A stretch of DNA of 64,000 bases, from the NCBI GenBank assembly GCA_002729235.1, contig PBTY01000006.1, forward strand, positions 31,835-95,834, written 5' to 3'. Each line of letters starts with the position of its first letter. Within the stretch, counting starts at the first letter, position 1. The notes beneath the pieces are model-generated. The model had not been told where the DNA came from, made no database searches, and worked only from the letters and a program-made list of their open reading frames with translations. Origin of the DNA: Rickettsiales bacterium (lineage in GTDB: Bacteria > Bacteroidota > Bacteroidia > Cytophagales > Cyclobacteriaceae). The translations under genes and the position numbers were made by a program. Positions 1-9,510 of the stretch are shown in pieces.

Positions 1-202
1 AGTAGTTTGAGTAAATGCGAAACGGTAAATGTATCTTTCATATATGTCGCGATTAGTTTAAAATCGGATCAAACATATTGTCTCAAACAAGGGATATGAA
101 AAATATGACCATCTACTGAGTGAACCATACCGCCAGGTAGGTAAACAAAACCGCCATCAATACCTAACCAACTGTTAATCAATTAGTTGAAATAAAATAA
201 AA

Positions 203-231
203 AACCCAAATCCTAGTGTAGGATTTGGGTT
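203..231 (-). terminator. Rho-independent terminator of the hybrid kinase gene
   Basis: A perfect 13-bp inverted repeat (AACCCAAATCCTA, loop GTG) lies 27 bases past the kinase stop codon. Read on the minus strand it is followed by a T-rich run (TTTTATTTTATT). It ends the minus-strand transcript. Whatever lies left of it cannot be identified from the 200 bases present. Confidence 0.85.
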
Positions 232-257
232 ATTGAACAATAATTTCATCTAATTAT

Positions 258-3068
258 TCAAGAAATATAGTCTGTCGGACGCTTGCCAAAGCGTTGATAA
301 AACATCTTCGATAGATAGGCAGGTGTGCCGATACCGACTTCCATTGCCAACTGTGATAGTTTGACTATTTCACCAGACAGTAAAAGCTTCCTTGCCGTTT
401 GTAGACGTACCTCCATGATTAATTGGTTTGGTGTCATCCCACAGATTTCAGAGGTCTTTCGATAGAGTTGACGATCACTCATGGCTACCACACTTGCAAG
501 TTCTGGAATAGACAGTTTGGCATTGCTAATGTTAAACTCTATGAACTCTTTTAACCGTTCTATCAATTCTGAGTCTTCATCATCTACTTTGCCCTGAATG
601 ATTGTTTGATCATCCTGATTTTCTGCGGCCCATCTTAATCGATGTTGCAGGTTTTCGAACAAATTGACCACTCGAACCAACAACTCTTCACGATCAAATG
701 GTTTAGTGATGTAATCATCCACACCTAATCGAAGCCCCCTTAGCCTATCTTCACTGGCGGCACGTGCCGTAAGCAAAATAAACGGAATGGACGAAGCTGA
801 TCCTTTGCTGTTGAGTTTCTCCAACAAAGTAAAGCCATCCATAACAGGCATCATCACGTCTGAAATGATTAAACTAGGATTAACCTCTTTGAGCTTTTCT
901 AATGCTTCTATCCCATTGTTGGCTTTTTCTATTTTGAAATACTTACCCAATATTTCCACTAGAAAATCCTGCATTTCGAGATTATCCTCGACCAACAATA
1001 TAGTTGGTTCAGACGTTTTGAGGTTCAAGAGCTTATCTTCAATAAAATCATTGACATTTACATTAGAAGCTTCATCCTCGATAGGAACTGAAGCCGTGAC
1101 ATCAATGAAAATACGGAACTGCGTTCCTCTACCTTCTTCACTCTCCACCTCAATGGAACCATGATGTAAATCCACAATTTCTTTGACAATAGCAAGGCCC
1201 AAACCACTTCCTACTTGATGATCATGGTTATTAGCCTGATAAAACCGATGAAAAATATTCGGTAAGTCTTCTGATGAAATTCCCCTTCCGGTATCACTAA
1301 CGCTAACAACAGCTTTACCCTCTTCCTGACTTAAAGTTACTAGTATGGTGTCCCCAGGTTTGGTAAACTTAAAAGCATTGTAAAGGATGTTATTAACCAC
1401 TTTTTCAAACTGTCTTACATCTATCTCAGCAAATGGCTCTGTGGCAGATTCATTGATAAAGTTCAAGGAAACTTGTCGATCCTCTGCTAAAGATGCAAAA
1501 GATGAAGTCGTTCGCTTCAAAAATGTCGCCATGTTCATACTTTGCAGCTGAAGCCTGAATCGGCCGAGTTCAAATTTGGACAGATCCAGAAGGTCCTCTA
1601 CCATTCGAGAAAGTTGACTTAAGCTTCTTCGAGCATTAGATGCGTGTTTAACCTGACTGTCCCCTTTCACTTCATCCGTTAATAAGGCAATATTTCCCTG
1701 AGCTAGTGTAAGAGGAGTTCGTAGTTCATGGCTGATGTTCGCAAAGAATTCAGACTTCAGATCGTTGAGCTTTTGAAGCTCAAATGATTGTTTCTCTATG
1801 ATTGCTTTATCCCGTTGTAATCTTCTATAAAATATGAACAAGAACAAAACCAATAGACCAAGAGCAACAGCCGCAATAATCAAATATCTGTTTGCTATAG
1901 CTTGCTGAGTGTTAACAGCTTGCAATTGTCTATTTTCAGCTTCCTTTTTCTCTGTCTCAAATTCTGTTTTTAGCTGAGCAAACCGGTCCTCCATACGCTT
2001 CTTGTTCAAACTCTGAATAAGAGATACTCTTTCGGTTTGTTTTTCAAGTGCTTTACGATAATCATCCATTGATTCATAAATCATTACAAAGCCTTCCAGA
2101 CTTGCTTCAACTTGAGCTTGCAATTCCAATTCTTCAGCCAAATCATATGCCTTTTGTATATTGGCTACTGCCTGGTCGTATTTAGCATTGTCCTTATGAG
2201 CATCTCCAATGAGTTTGTACAGATATGAAAGGCCCTGGTATACATAAATTAATCCCACCTTATTTTCGGAGTTCTTATAAATCTCTTCAACTTGAGTATA
2301 GTTGGCTAACGCCTCATCAAATTGTCCTATAGAAGCAGCAGTGTTTGCCAAACTGAGAATCAGGTTATTCCAAAATCTTGGATCCTGATTGCCCATGGAT
2401 TTCGCCTTAAGTTGATATTCATATGCCTTATCATCTTCATAAAGGTCATAGTAAATTGATCCTTTATTTCTATATACCTGAAATAGTAACGTAGAATCAG
2501 AAATGGTCAGAGCGAAGGTTTCTACACGACTCAAAATCTCTAGTGCTTCATCTTTCTGTCCGGCTAGACTGTAAGTATAGGCCAGATTAAAATAGGAACT
2601 CATAATTTCCAAACTATCACCAATAGGCTCTAATAACTGGATCGATTGAATAACCAACTCAGATGCTTTCTCGAAATCCCCATATCCTGTTGCCAGCACA
2701 GTACTGAATTCTCTGTAGGTTTTTGCAAGCAAATAATCCTCTCCTAGCGACTCAAAATGCTCGATTGCTTTTAAGTAATAGACCTGAGAAGAATCGTATT
2801 TTGCATTGAATCCATAGTAATACCCCAGATTCATTTCAGCAATTGCTTTCTGCTTTGCACTACCGACGCTTTGAGCTAAATCATATAGATCAAAAACAAC
2901 ATACTGAAGTGAGTCAAATTCTTTGTCTTGTGTATAGGCATCTACTAGATCAATAAGTTGTAGAATTTTTTTATCGTTTGAGTGCTCTTGACTTTTATCC
3001 TGAGCAATCAAATTCAGATTAAACCCAAAGTAGAGTATAATAAGGATGATTGATGTATTGTGTTGCAT
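258..3068 (-). CDS. TPR-sensor hybrid histidine kinase with receiver and AraC output domains
   Basis: A complete two-component pathway in one 936-residue chain. A signal peptide (about 1-23) precedes a TPR-rich sensor region (about 35-345), probably periplasmic, then a coiled coil and one membrane segment (about 395-415). HisKA follows with the phospho-accepting His near 447 in SHELRTP, then HATPase with GSGLGLAI, a receiver with phospho-Asp near 737 in SDVMMPVMDG, and a C-terminal AraC/XylS helix-turn-helix (about 840-936). This is the layout of Bacteroidota hybrid two-component systems, with TPRs in place of the usual propeller sensor. The regulon is unknown. The second kinase gene lies just downstream of its promoter region on the same strand but has its own 5' gap. 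A 9-bp inverted repeat sits in the leader. Confidence 0.9.
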   Translation of the reverse strand: MQHNTSIILIILYFGFNLNLIAQDKSQEHSNDKKILQLIDLVDAYTQDKEFDSLQYVVFDLYDLAQSVGSAKQKAIAEMNLGYYYGFNAKYDSSQVYYLKAIEHFESLGEDYLLAKTYREFSTVLATGYGDFEKASELVIQSIQLLEPIGDSLEIMSSYFNLAYTYSLAGQKDEALEILSRVETFALTISDSTLLFQVYRNKGSIYYDLYEDDKAYEYQLKAKSMGNQDPRFWNNLILSLANTAASIGQFDEALANYTQVEEIYKNSENKVGLIYVYQGLSYLYKLIGDAHKDNAKYDQAVANIQKAYDLAEELELQAQVEASLEGFVMIYESMDDYRKALEKQTERVSLIQSLNKKRMEDRFAQLKTEFETEKKEAENRQLQAVNTQQAIANRYLIIAAVALGLLVLFLFIFYRRLQRDKAIIEKQSFELQKLNDLKSEFFANISHELRTPLTLAQGNIALLTDEVKGDSQVKHASNARRSLSQLSRMVEDLLDLSKFELGRFRLQLQSMNMATFLKRTTSSFASLAEDRQVSLNFINESATEPFAEIDVRQFEKVVNNILYNAFKFTKPGDTILVTLSQEEGKAVVSVSDTGRGISSEDLPNIFHRFYQANNHDHQVGSGLGLAIVKEIVDLHHGSIEVESEEGRGTQFRIFIDVTASVPIEDEASNVNVNDFIEDKLLNLKTSEPTILLVEDNLEMQDFLVEILGKYFKIEKANNGIEALEKLKEVNPSLIISDVMMPVMDGFTLLEKLNSKGSASSIPFILLTARAASEDRLRGLRLGVDDYITKPFDREELLVRVVNLFENLQHRLRWAAENQDDQTIIQGKVDDEDSELIERLKEFIEFNISNAKLSIPELASVVAMSDRQLYRKTSEICGMTPNQLIMEVRLQTARKLLLSGEIVKLSQLAMEVGIGTPAYLSKMFYQRFGKRPTDYIS

Positions 3069-3072
3069 AATC

Positions 3073-3106
3073 CAGAATTGAATGCGGAAAAATTAAGTCA
3101 ATTCTG
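3073..3106 (-). promoter_or_regulatory. Inverted repeat in the leader of the AraC-hybrid kinase
   Basis: CAGAATTGA and TCAATTCTG form a perfect 9-bp inverted repeat with a 16-base spacer, starting 5 bases upstream of the kinase start codon. It could be an operator or a leader hairpin. No promoter consensus was found next to it, so its role is inference. Confidence 0.35.
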
Positions 3107-3159
3107 CATATACCTGGAACAACAAATCTGCCATCTGTATTGACAAACCTGCCAATCGA

Positions 3160-5403
3160 TTAAATCGATGCTAAAGCCTCATAGAGTTTGTCTTGCTCTA
3201 TAGGTTTAAGCAAGAATCCATCGAACAATGTGGAGAAACTCTCTTGACCTGCCATTACATCTGCAGTTAGAGCGTAAATAGGTGTGTTTTGATTGGGGTT
3301 GGAAGTAGTGCGTATTCTTTGAGCAGCCTCAAAACCATCCATCTGAGGCATATGAATGTCCATTAAAATGCAATCATAACTCTGCTCACCTGCCAGACGA
3401 ACTACTTCTTCGCCATTGGTAGCATGATCACTACTCAGCCCCCATTTGCCAAGTAGTTTTAATGAAACCATCGCATTAATCATGTTGTCTTCAGCCAGAA
3501 GAATTGACTTGTTTAGGAACGTCTCTTTGACACTTTCAACTTTTTTACGCTCCGCATCTGTTCTAATTAAGTCGATGGTAAAATAAAACCTGGATCCTTC
3601 ACCTATTTTGCTTTCCACGTGGATATCACTACCGTGCAACTCAATGATTTTCTTAACAATAGCAAGTCCAAGTCCAGATCCACCATGTTTTTTAGTCTTA
3701 TTAGATGAAGGTTGTGAAAAGCTATCAAATAGTTGATCCATAAAATCCTCAGGAATACCACTACCAGTATCAATTACAGAGAATAAAACCCTGTCTCTGG
3801 ACTCACCAGATTCCACTAGCTCAACACTCATGGTCACGTTACCTTCATCAGTAAATTTGATAGCATTACTCACCAGGTTACCCATGACCTGAGTCATACG
3901 AGTTTCATCCATCAGGTAATGTCCAGAGAGTCTATCATTGACAATAAGTTTGAGGTCAATTTCTTTATCCACTGCAAGGCTCAGATAGGTATTTCGAATG
4001 TTCTCTAGTAATACTGACAAGCAAATGGGAGCTGACTCCAATTTGAGCTTACCAGCATCCAACTTATTGAAATCCAGAATATCGTTAATGATTCTCAACA
4101 AATTATTGGATGAAAACTGGAGTGAATCCAATAAACTCACTTGATCTTCTCTTGCCGTTTCTTGTAAGAAGGATGTAATTGTCGTTACGGCATTTAAAGG
4201 TGTTCTTATCTCATGGCTCATGGTTGATAAAAACTCTTGCTTCATTTTCGAAGCTTGTTCTGCCTTATTTTTCTTCTCAATGATCTCTGCCTTTTCACGT
4301 TCGGATTGAGCTTCTTTCTCCATTCGTTCCATAGCTGCAATAGCCTCATAACTATTGACTACACTTTGGGTTTGGTTATCAATAAGCGTCTCTTTATCCT
4401 TCATGTAGGCTTCAATAAATTTCAAAGCGTTCTGAAAATCATTTTGCCTCTTGTAAATTTCGTAAAGCAGAAAGTTGCTGCGGGACTTAATGGCCACCAG
4501 GTTATTAAAACTCGCAAAATTCAACGCTCCTCTTAAGGCTTCTATTGCTTCCTCCATTTCACCCAACTCGAAGTACATTTCTCCGAGTTTATAGTAGCAC
4601 ATGCCCAAACCTATGATCTGTCCATTCTCACGATGAAGTCTTACGGATTCCCAGTAAGCTTCTTTAGCTTGGATGTAATGTTTCTTCTTGGTGTAGACCT
4701 TAGCCTTTCCATACAAGGAGAATGCCATTCCTTTTTGATCCTTGGCGGTGTTTTTCATACTCATTGCCTTGTCGAGCATAATATCCGCCTGATCAATCTT
4801 TCCTTGATTAAGGTAGATTCCCGACAAGGGATTATAGGCATCAGATTCAAGTACCTTATCACCTACGATTTTTGCTGAATCCACCGATCGTTCATAGGCG
4901 ACAATGGCATTGTGATCATCACCAAAATGTTCGTATACCGCACCTATAGACTGTTGGACTTTGGCTTGCTGGAAATGATCTTCCAAACGCTTATATATTT
5001 CCAGGCAATCTAAGTAGTAGATTAAGGCAAGATGATAGTTGTCTGACTGATGATAAATCCGGCCCAAACTAAACTTACTTTTAGCCACGCAATGGTCGTC
5101 TCCAAGGATCAAATAGGTACCAATGACTTCTCTAGCAATGGTAATGGCCTTATTAACATCACCGTTGATCATTAATTTCCCCGACAACTTATCTTTTGCT
5201 TTCGCAATCAGCCCAGCATCATCTGTTTTGAGGCTTGCTTGTAGTGCCTTTTTGGCATACTTCACACCATCTTCGGGATCATCATGATCCCAATCAGCCT
5301 TGGACAAAAGACTAAGAACCTTTTGAGCTTCTTGTAGATTGGTGGAATACATCGGGTGGTCGATAAAAAATGATTTCGGTTTTGAAAAATACGAAAAATC
5401 CAA
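3160..5403 (-). CDS. Cytoplasmic TPR hybrid histidine kinase (HisKA-HATPase-REC)
   Basis: 747 residues without a signal peptide or convincing membrane segment, so a soluble sensor kinase is likely. Residues about 20-340 are tandem TPR helices, followed by a charged coiled coil (about 345-390). HisKA carries the His near 397 (SHEIRTPLN), HATPase carries GGSGLGLAIV, and the receiver carries the phospho-Asp near 682 (MDIHMPQMDGF). There is no output domain after the receiver, so phosphate must pass to an HPt or regulator elsewhere. The first 17 residues are poorly structured, and Met18 is an alternative start. It lies 91 bases from the AraC-hybrid kinase on the same strand. Stimulus and partner are unknown. 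Confidence 0.88.
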   Translation of the reverse strand: MDFSYFSKPKSFFIDHPMYSTNLQEAQKVLSLLSKADWDHDDPEDGVKYAKKALQASLKTDDAGLIAKAKDKLSGKLMINGDVNKAITIAREVIGTYLILGDDHCVAKSKFSLGRIYHQSDNYHLALIYYLDCLEIYKRLEDHFQQAKVQQSIGAVYEHFGDDHNAIVAYERSVDSAKIVGDKVLESDAYNPLSGIYLNQGKIDQADIMLDKAMSMKNTAKDQKGMAFSLYGKAKVYTKKKHYIQAKEAYWESVRLHRENGQIIGLGMCYYKLGEMYFELGEMEEAIEALRGALNFASFNNLVAIKSRSNFLLYEIYKRQNDFQNALKFIEAYMKDKETLIDNQTQSVVNSYEAIAAMERMEKEAQSEREKAEIIEKKNKAEQASKMKQEFLSTMSHEIRTPLNAVTTITSFLQETAREDQVSLLDSLQFSSNNLLRIINDILDFNKLDAGKLKLESAPICLSVLLENIRNTYLSLAVDKEIDLKLIVNDRLSGHYLMDETRMTQVMGNLVSNAIKFTDEGNVTMSVELVESGESRDRVLFSVIDTGSGIPEDFMDQLFDSFSQPSSNKTKKHGGSGLGLAIVKKIIELHGSDIHVESKIGEGSRFYFTIDLIRTDAERKKVESVKETFLNKSILLAEDNMINAMVSLKLLGKWGLSSDHATNGEEVVRLAGEQSYDCILMDIHMPQMDGFEAAQRIRTTSNPNQNTPIYALTADVMAGQESFSTLFDGFLLKPIEQDKLYEALASI

Positions 5404-5472
5404 TTTAAATCACCATCTATTACAATTAAGTAACTGATGATTTATATCAACGGAAAAAATGAAAACACAGTC

Positions 5473-6276
5473 TTAATCAGTCAATATAAACTCCTCGGGC
5501 CTCTGAATAGCCTTCTTCAAATAGCGAAGCAACTTCCCCCCATGTGAGGCATCTGCCATTCGGTGATCAATGGCGACAGACACGGTCATGATATTGCGAA
5601 TGACAATTTCATCATTGACAACCACAGGCTTTTTCTTTACTCCTCCTAGTACAAATACCAGCGCAACATTAGAACTTGGCATAAGTGCTGGATAGCCAGT
5701 ATCCAATCCAATACTCCCAATATTGGTGAGAATAACTGATCCGAAATTATTGGCAGACAAACCTCCTAAAGAGACTCCCCAATCCACTACTATCCGTTTA
5801 TAAAAAGAGAAAAACCAACTTCTCAATGGCCATGGAAGTTTAGCTAATAAATTCTTTGATGCTTTGTGATGTGTATCATCACCTTTTCTTGCAGCACCAA
5901 TTTCAGTTTTGAGAATTTGATCAAGATCACTCAGAGACTTTTGATGAGCATTACCCACTTTGACTGACCCCATCGCTCCGTCCGCTTTCAACACACTGAT
6001 CATTACATCAATCGTCTCCCTTGGCAGTACCTTTCCAAGTCTCATGTAGGTGTTGAACTCTGGAGTGACTGTATCGAGGCACCTAGCCAACAACAAGGTA
6101 AAAATATGAGTATAGGTAATCTTTACTCCCTCCCTACGTTTAAATGATATGAACTCATCCAAAGCAGTCACATCCAAATCACTTTGACCAAAAAGCTTAG
6201 AGTCAACTGGCTTTTTATAAATCGTAGAAGCAACTCTACGCCAATCCGAATTCCAATCTATTTGATTTTTTGACAT
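5473..6276 (-). CDS. Stand-alone 2-oxo acid dehydrogenase E2-type acyltransferase domain
   Basis: 267 residues matching only the catalytic (CoA-dependent acyltransferase) domain of dihydrolipoamide acyltransferases. The C-terminal DHRMADA keeps the H-x3-D active-site pattern of the family (usually DHRxxDG). There is no lipoyl domain and no E1/E3-binding domain, so it cannot act as a normal E2 core by itself. The mid part (about 90-230) carries the usual LTNIGS and VLGGV strands. It lies 37 bases downstream of sppA on the same strand and is probably co-transcribed. The acyl acceptor is unknown. Confidence 0.75.
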   Translation of the reverse strand: MSKNQIDWNSDWRRVASTIYKKPVDSKLFGQSDLDVTALDEFISFKRREGVKITYTHIFTLLLARCLDTVTPEFNTYMRLGKVLPRETIDVMISVLKADGAMGSVKVGNAHQKSLSDLDQILKTEIGAARKGDDTHHKASKNLLAKLPWPLRSWFFSFYKRIVVDWGVSLGGLSANNFGSVILTNIGSIGLDTGYPALMPSSNVALVFVLGGVKKKPVVVNDEIVIRNIMTVSVAIDHRMADASHGGKLLRYLKKAIQRPEEFILTD

Positions 6277-6313
6277 ATCTCGTTTTCTTCAGAGACAGTT
6301 AATCTAAACTGGA

Positions 6314-8053
6314 TTACTTGATGGTTATATCACCAGGAAGTCGGGCTTGAATTCCACGCATTCTTTCCAAAGTCTGAATCTTTTCAAGGTATGGAGTCAT
6401 CACATCTACTTCTGGAGCAAAAATGCTAACCTTAACTTCGTTTAAATCATCTAAAATTTTCTCCAGGAATGGCTTTTGCTCAGGATAATACCTCACAGCA
6501 AAATCATCAGAAATACCAGCCTTCTCTGCTGCTATTGCAACAGCTGTCTCATATGAACCCAATACATCAACTAGTCCACGCTCATAAGCTTGGGTACCAC
6601 TCCAGACTCTACCTCCAGCATATTTTTTAAGTTGCTCTACATCCATGTTTCTTCCCTCGGCAGCTTTGGTAGTGAAAGTCTTGTAACCATCTTCTACCTG
6701 GCTCTGGATTATTGCTTTCTCGTATTCTGTCAAAGGACGTGAGATGGTCATGATATCCGAAAACTCTCCTGTATTTACAGACTCATTAGTGATTCCTAAT
6801 TTATTCTCCAGGAAGCCTTCGATATTAAACATCATTCCGAAAATCCCGATTGAACCGGTGATGGTGTTTGGTTGAGCAACGATGGTATCACATGGCATGG
6901 AAATGAAATATCCACCTGACGCAGCTACATCAGACATGGAAGCGATAATTGGCTTCACTCCTTTGGTCAAAATTATTTCTCTCCAAATGATATCAGAAGC
7001 AGTCAAGCTACCACCCGGAGAGTTTACTCTTAGAACTATTGCCTTAACGGCATCATTTTCTCTTGCCTTCCTAATCTCTCTTGCAAATTGATCTCCACCA
7101 ATTACACCATCTGCTGAGCCCATGACAATATCTCCATTTGCAACAATTACGGCCACTTTGCTTGAAGAATAACCCGAGGAAGTGGTCTTCATGTACTTCG
7201 AATACGTCATCAATGTCAAATCATCACTTGTTTGAAGTCCCACTTCTCTTTTGAGCAAGTCAATCATTTCATCCTCATAGGCTACTTTTGAAACTAGGCC
7301 AAGGTCAGCTGCATCTTCCGGGAAACGTACTTTCATCTGATCAGAGATTCCCTTAAGTATCTCAACTGGAATGCCCCGCACCTCTGATACATTCTCTAGG
7401 TATGTTGAATGAACAGATGTAATTAATTCTGTTAATTGAAGCCTATTTTCTTCACTCATTGACTTGCGTACAAACGGCTCAATAAAGCTCTTAAATTCTC
7501 CTACTCTAAATATTTGAGGCTCGATATCTAGCTTCTCAAATAGTCCTTTGAAAAAGGTAACTCCTGCAGTTAACCCATTGAATTCTAATGATCCCTCTGG
7601 ATTTAAATAGATTGAATCTGCTGTTGAAACAAGGTAGTAATCTCCCTCACTGATATATTCTCCATAAGCATGAACAAACTTGCCGGAAGATTTAAAGTCC
7701 AGAATAGCATCCCGAATTTCCTGAAGTGAGGAATATCCTGCTTGAAGGTATTGTGGCTCTAAATAAATCCCTTTAATTCGATCGTCATTTTTTGCGGCAT
7801 CAATTGCACTAATTAAATCAAGGAGACTGATTTGTTTAGGACCATTTGCAAAAACTTCTTCGAACGGATCATCCACTGCTTTTTCCACAACTACACCACC
7901 AAGGTTCAAGTGTAACACAGTATTTGATTTCACTTCTGGTATATCCTCTGCACTGGAAGCAGCTCCAATAATTCCAACCAATAGAACTATACCTAAGAAT
8001 GTGAAAATGGATAATCCGACCAATACAGCCAATAGATTACGAAGAAATGCCAT
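6314..8053 (-). CDS. sppA: Signal peptide peptidase SppA, 67K type
   Basis: Membrane-anchored serine/lysine protease that degrades cleaved signal peptides. The 579 residues match the long bacterial type with two S49 domains. An N-terminal anchor helix (about 8-32) is followed by a first domain with the probable catalytic Lys in RVGEFKSFIEPF and a second domain with the nucleophilic Ser in DVAASGGYFIS. GSIGIFG is also conserved. The start ATG lies 30 bases from a TAnnTTTG promoter element. It is divergent from folK, with 90 bases between the two starts. Confidence 0.93.
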   Translation of the reverse strand: MAFLRNLLAVLVGLSIFTFLGIVLLVGIIGAASSAEDIPEVKSNTVLHLNLGGVVVEKAVDDPFEEVFANGPKQISLLDLISAIDAAKNDDRIKGIYLEPQYLQAGYSSLQEIRDAILDFKSSGKFVHAYGEYISEGDYYLVSTADSIYLNPEGSLEFNGLTAGVTFFKGLFEKLDIEPQIFRVGEFKSFIEPFVRKSMSEENRLQLTELITSVHSTYLENVSEVRGIPVEILKGISDQMKVRFPEDAADLGLVSKVAYEDEMIDLLKREVGLQTSDDLTLMTYSKYMKTTSSGYSSSKVAVIVANGDIVMGSADGVIGGDQFAREIRKARENDAVKAIVLRVNSPGGSLTASDIIWREIILTKGVKPIIASMSDVAASGGYFISMPCDTIVAQPNTITGSIGIFGMMFNIEGFLENKLGITNESVNTGEFSDIMTISRPLTEYEKAIIQSQVEDGYKTFTTKAAEGRNMDVEQLKKYAGGRVWSGTQAYERGLVDVLGSYETAVAIAAEKAGISDDFAVRYYPEQKPFLEKILDDLNEVKVSIFAPEVDVMTPYLEKIQTLERMRGIQARLPGDITIK

Positions 8054-8082
8054 GTTATGTGTTTAAATAGTACTTAGTTTTA

Positions 8083-8090
8083 CAAATCTA
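8083..8090 (-). promoter_or_regulatory. Candidate -7 element of sppA
   Basis: On the minus strand TAGATTTG matches the Bacteroidota -7 consensus TAnnTTTG and ends 29 bases before the sppA start. No clear -33 TTTG was found at the expected distance, so support is moderate. Confidence 0.4.
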
Positions 8091-8143
8091 ATGATACAGA
8101 CCATTTAAGACGGCAGTTGACATTAAATGTTTGAAGGCTTTTG

Positions 8144-8641
8144 ATGAAAGGAATTTATCTACTTCTAGGAACTAATCTGGGTGATCGGCTGGAAAATCTA
8201 AAAAAAGCTGCCGAGATCCTAGAATCAATGAATCTCTCGATTGTTGATTATTCGTCAGTTTATGAATCTGCACCCTGGGGCAAGGAAGACCAACCCTGGT
8301 TTCTTAATATGGTGTTGCGCATCGACACGATCATGCCTCCAGAAAAACTTCTGGATGCCTGTCTAGAGACTGAGAAGCGAATGGGGCGTGTCAGAGAAAT
8401 CAAGTGGGGTGAGCGCATAATTGATGTAGACATCCTATATTATGATAATGAAATAATCAATGAAGAAAATCTAATTATCCCACATCCAGGTATCCCTTCT
8501 CGTCAATTTACATTGATTCCATTAGTTGAAATCTCACCAGATGAAGTTCATCCATCTCTTGTCAAATCAAACACACAATTATTGGAAAAGTGTAAGGATT
8601 CGCTTGACTGTAAAATATCTGACTTTGAACTGATTTTATGA
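8144..8641 (+). CDS. folK: 2-amino-4-hydroxy-6-hydroxymethyldihydropteridine diphosphokinase
   Basis: Transfers pyrophosphate from ATP to 6-hydroxymethyl-dihydropterin in folate synthesis. About 165 residues, the normal size. LLLGTNLGDR at the N-terminus, SSVYESAPWG, WFLNMVLRI, GRVREIKWGERIIDVDILYY (the catalytic DxD) and IPHPGIPSRQFTL are all family signatures. The ORF track begins at a TTG, and the ATG one codon later is preferred. The stop overlaps the next start by ATGA, so translation is probably coupled to the TauE/SafE gene. Confidence 0.95.
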   Translation: MKGIYLLLGTNLGDRLENLKKAAEILESMNLSIVDYSSVYESAPWGKEDQPWFLNMVLRIDTIMPPEKLLDACLETEKRMGRVREIKWGERIIDVDILYYDNEIINEENLIIPHPGIPSRQFTLIPLVEISPDEVHPSLVKSNTQLLEKCKDSLDCKISDFELIL

Positions 8642-9390
8642 CCTTTAATGAAGCCTTAATACTTCTTGGAGTTGGTTTGTTTACCGGAGTAATCAATACA
8701 CTTGCTGGAGGTGGATCGTTAATTACTCTCCCACTTTTTATTTTTATGGGATTGCCTTCTAGTGAAGCAAACGCTACCAATAGAATTGGCGTATTCCTGC
8801 AAAGTCTTGTCGCTGTGGGAGGCTTTAGAAGTAAGGGAATATCTGTATTCCCATATGCGATCTATGTAGCGATCACAGCGGTCATAGGGAGTGTTATCGG
8901 AGCTTATTTTGCGATGGATATTCGTGGCGATCTGTTCAATAAGATTCTGGCTATAGTGATGTTGATTGTGATGGTACTAACCATCCTTAAACCATACCTG
9001 CAAAAAAAAGGAGCTACGGAGTTATTCACTCCTAAGACTCAATTTCTCAGCATTGTCATGTTCTTTTTTGTGGGACTTTATGGTGGATTCATTCAGGCTG
9101 GAGTAGGATTCCTAATCATTGCTACACTCACTGGTATTCATGGATTGAGCATGGCCAAAACCAACAGTATTAAATCATTCGTGATTGTTTGTTATACCGC
9201 GGTTGCGCTGACCATATTTATCTTCGAAGATAAAGTTAGATGGGACTATGGTTTGACCTTAGCTGCTGGCAACTCAGCTGGTGGCTGGATTGCCAGCAGA
9301 TGGTCAGTAGGTGTAGACGAAAAATGGGTTCGTCTTATCCTTTTAATCACTGTAGTTGGTATGGCTACTAAACTATGGTTTTTTAGCTAG
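8638..9390 (+). CDS. TauE/SafE family membrane permease
   Basis: 250 residues with about eight hydrophobic segments in two related halves, as in the TauE/SafE (sulfite/organosulfonate exporter) family. The N-terminal GLFTGVINTLAGGGSLI and the second-half GLYGGFIQAGVGFLII are the paired glycine-rich repeats of that family. It overlaps folK by 4 bases (ATGA). The substrate cannot be read from sequence, and no sulfur metabolism genes are nearby. The stop is immediately followed by the LamG remnant on the other strand. Confidence 0.85.
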   Translation: MTFNEALILLGVGLFTGVINTLAGGGSLITLPLFIFMGLPSSEANATNRIGVFLQSLVAVGGFRSKGISVFPYAIYVAITAVIGSVIGAYFAMDIRGDLFNKILAIVMLIVMVLTILKPYLQKKGATELFTPKTQFLSIVMFFFVGLYGGFIQAGVGFLIIATLTGIHGLSMAKTNSIKSFVIVCYTAVALTIFIFEDKVRWDYGLTLAAGNSAGGWIASRWSVGVDEKWVRLILLITVVGMATKLWFFS

Positions 9391-9510
9391 CTATTCGTTT
9401 ATTAATGCAGTAATTTCAGACGCCGAAAGAGATCGAGAATAAATTCTAACTTCATCAATCTTACCTCTAAACGGATCATTTTTAAAATCAGAATTATAGA
9501 ACTTCGCAAG
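9391..9510 (-). pseudogene. C-terminal remnant of a LamG/concanavalin-like domain protein
   Basis: This intergenic stretch, absent from the ORF track, reads on the minus strand as 40 open codons ending in TAG. It contains FRGKIDEVRIYSRSLSAS, then EITALINE and the stop. The pattern G-x-IDEVRIYxRxLSxxEI is the typical last strand of LamG-type (Laminin_G_3) domains of secreted Bacteroidota proteins. Upstream the frame hits a stop (TGA) at 9511-9513, 10 bases before the flippase gene. No start codon or rest of the gene is present. It is therefore a truncated relic, probably cut when the polysaccharide island arrived. Confidence 0.7.

Noticed and set aside
1-180. Possible gene tails at the left edge: plus-strand frame to a stop at 97-99 and a minus-strand frame with a YLPGGMVHSVDG-like run
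   Set aside because: Both are under 45 codons with no recognisable domain or continuation; too little sequence to support a gene.
787-1164. 125-residue plus-strand ORF inside the hybrid kinase
   Set aside because: Antisense to the HATPase-REC linker and receiver, Ser- and Leu-rich shadow with no motif.
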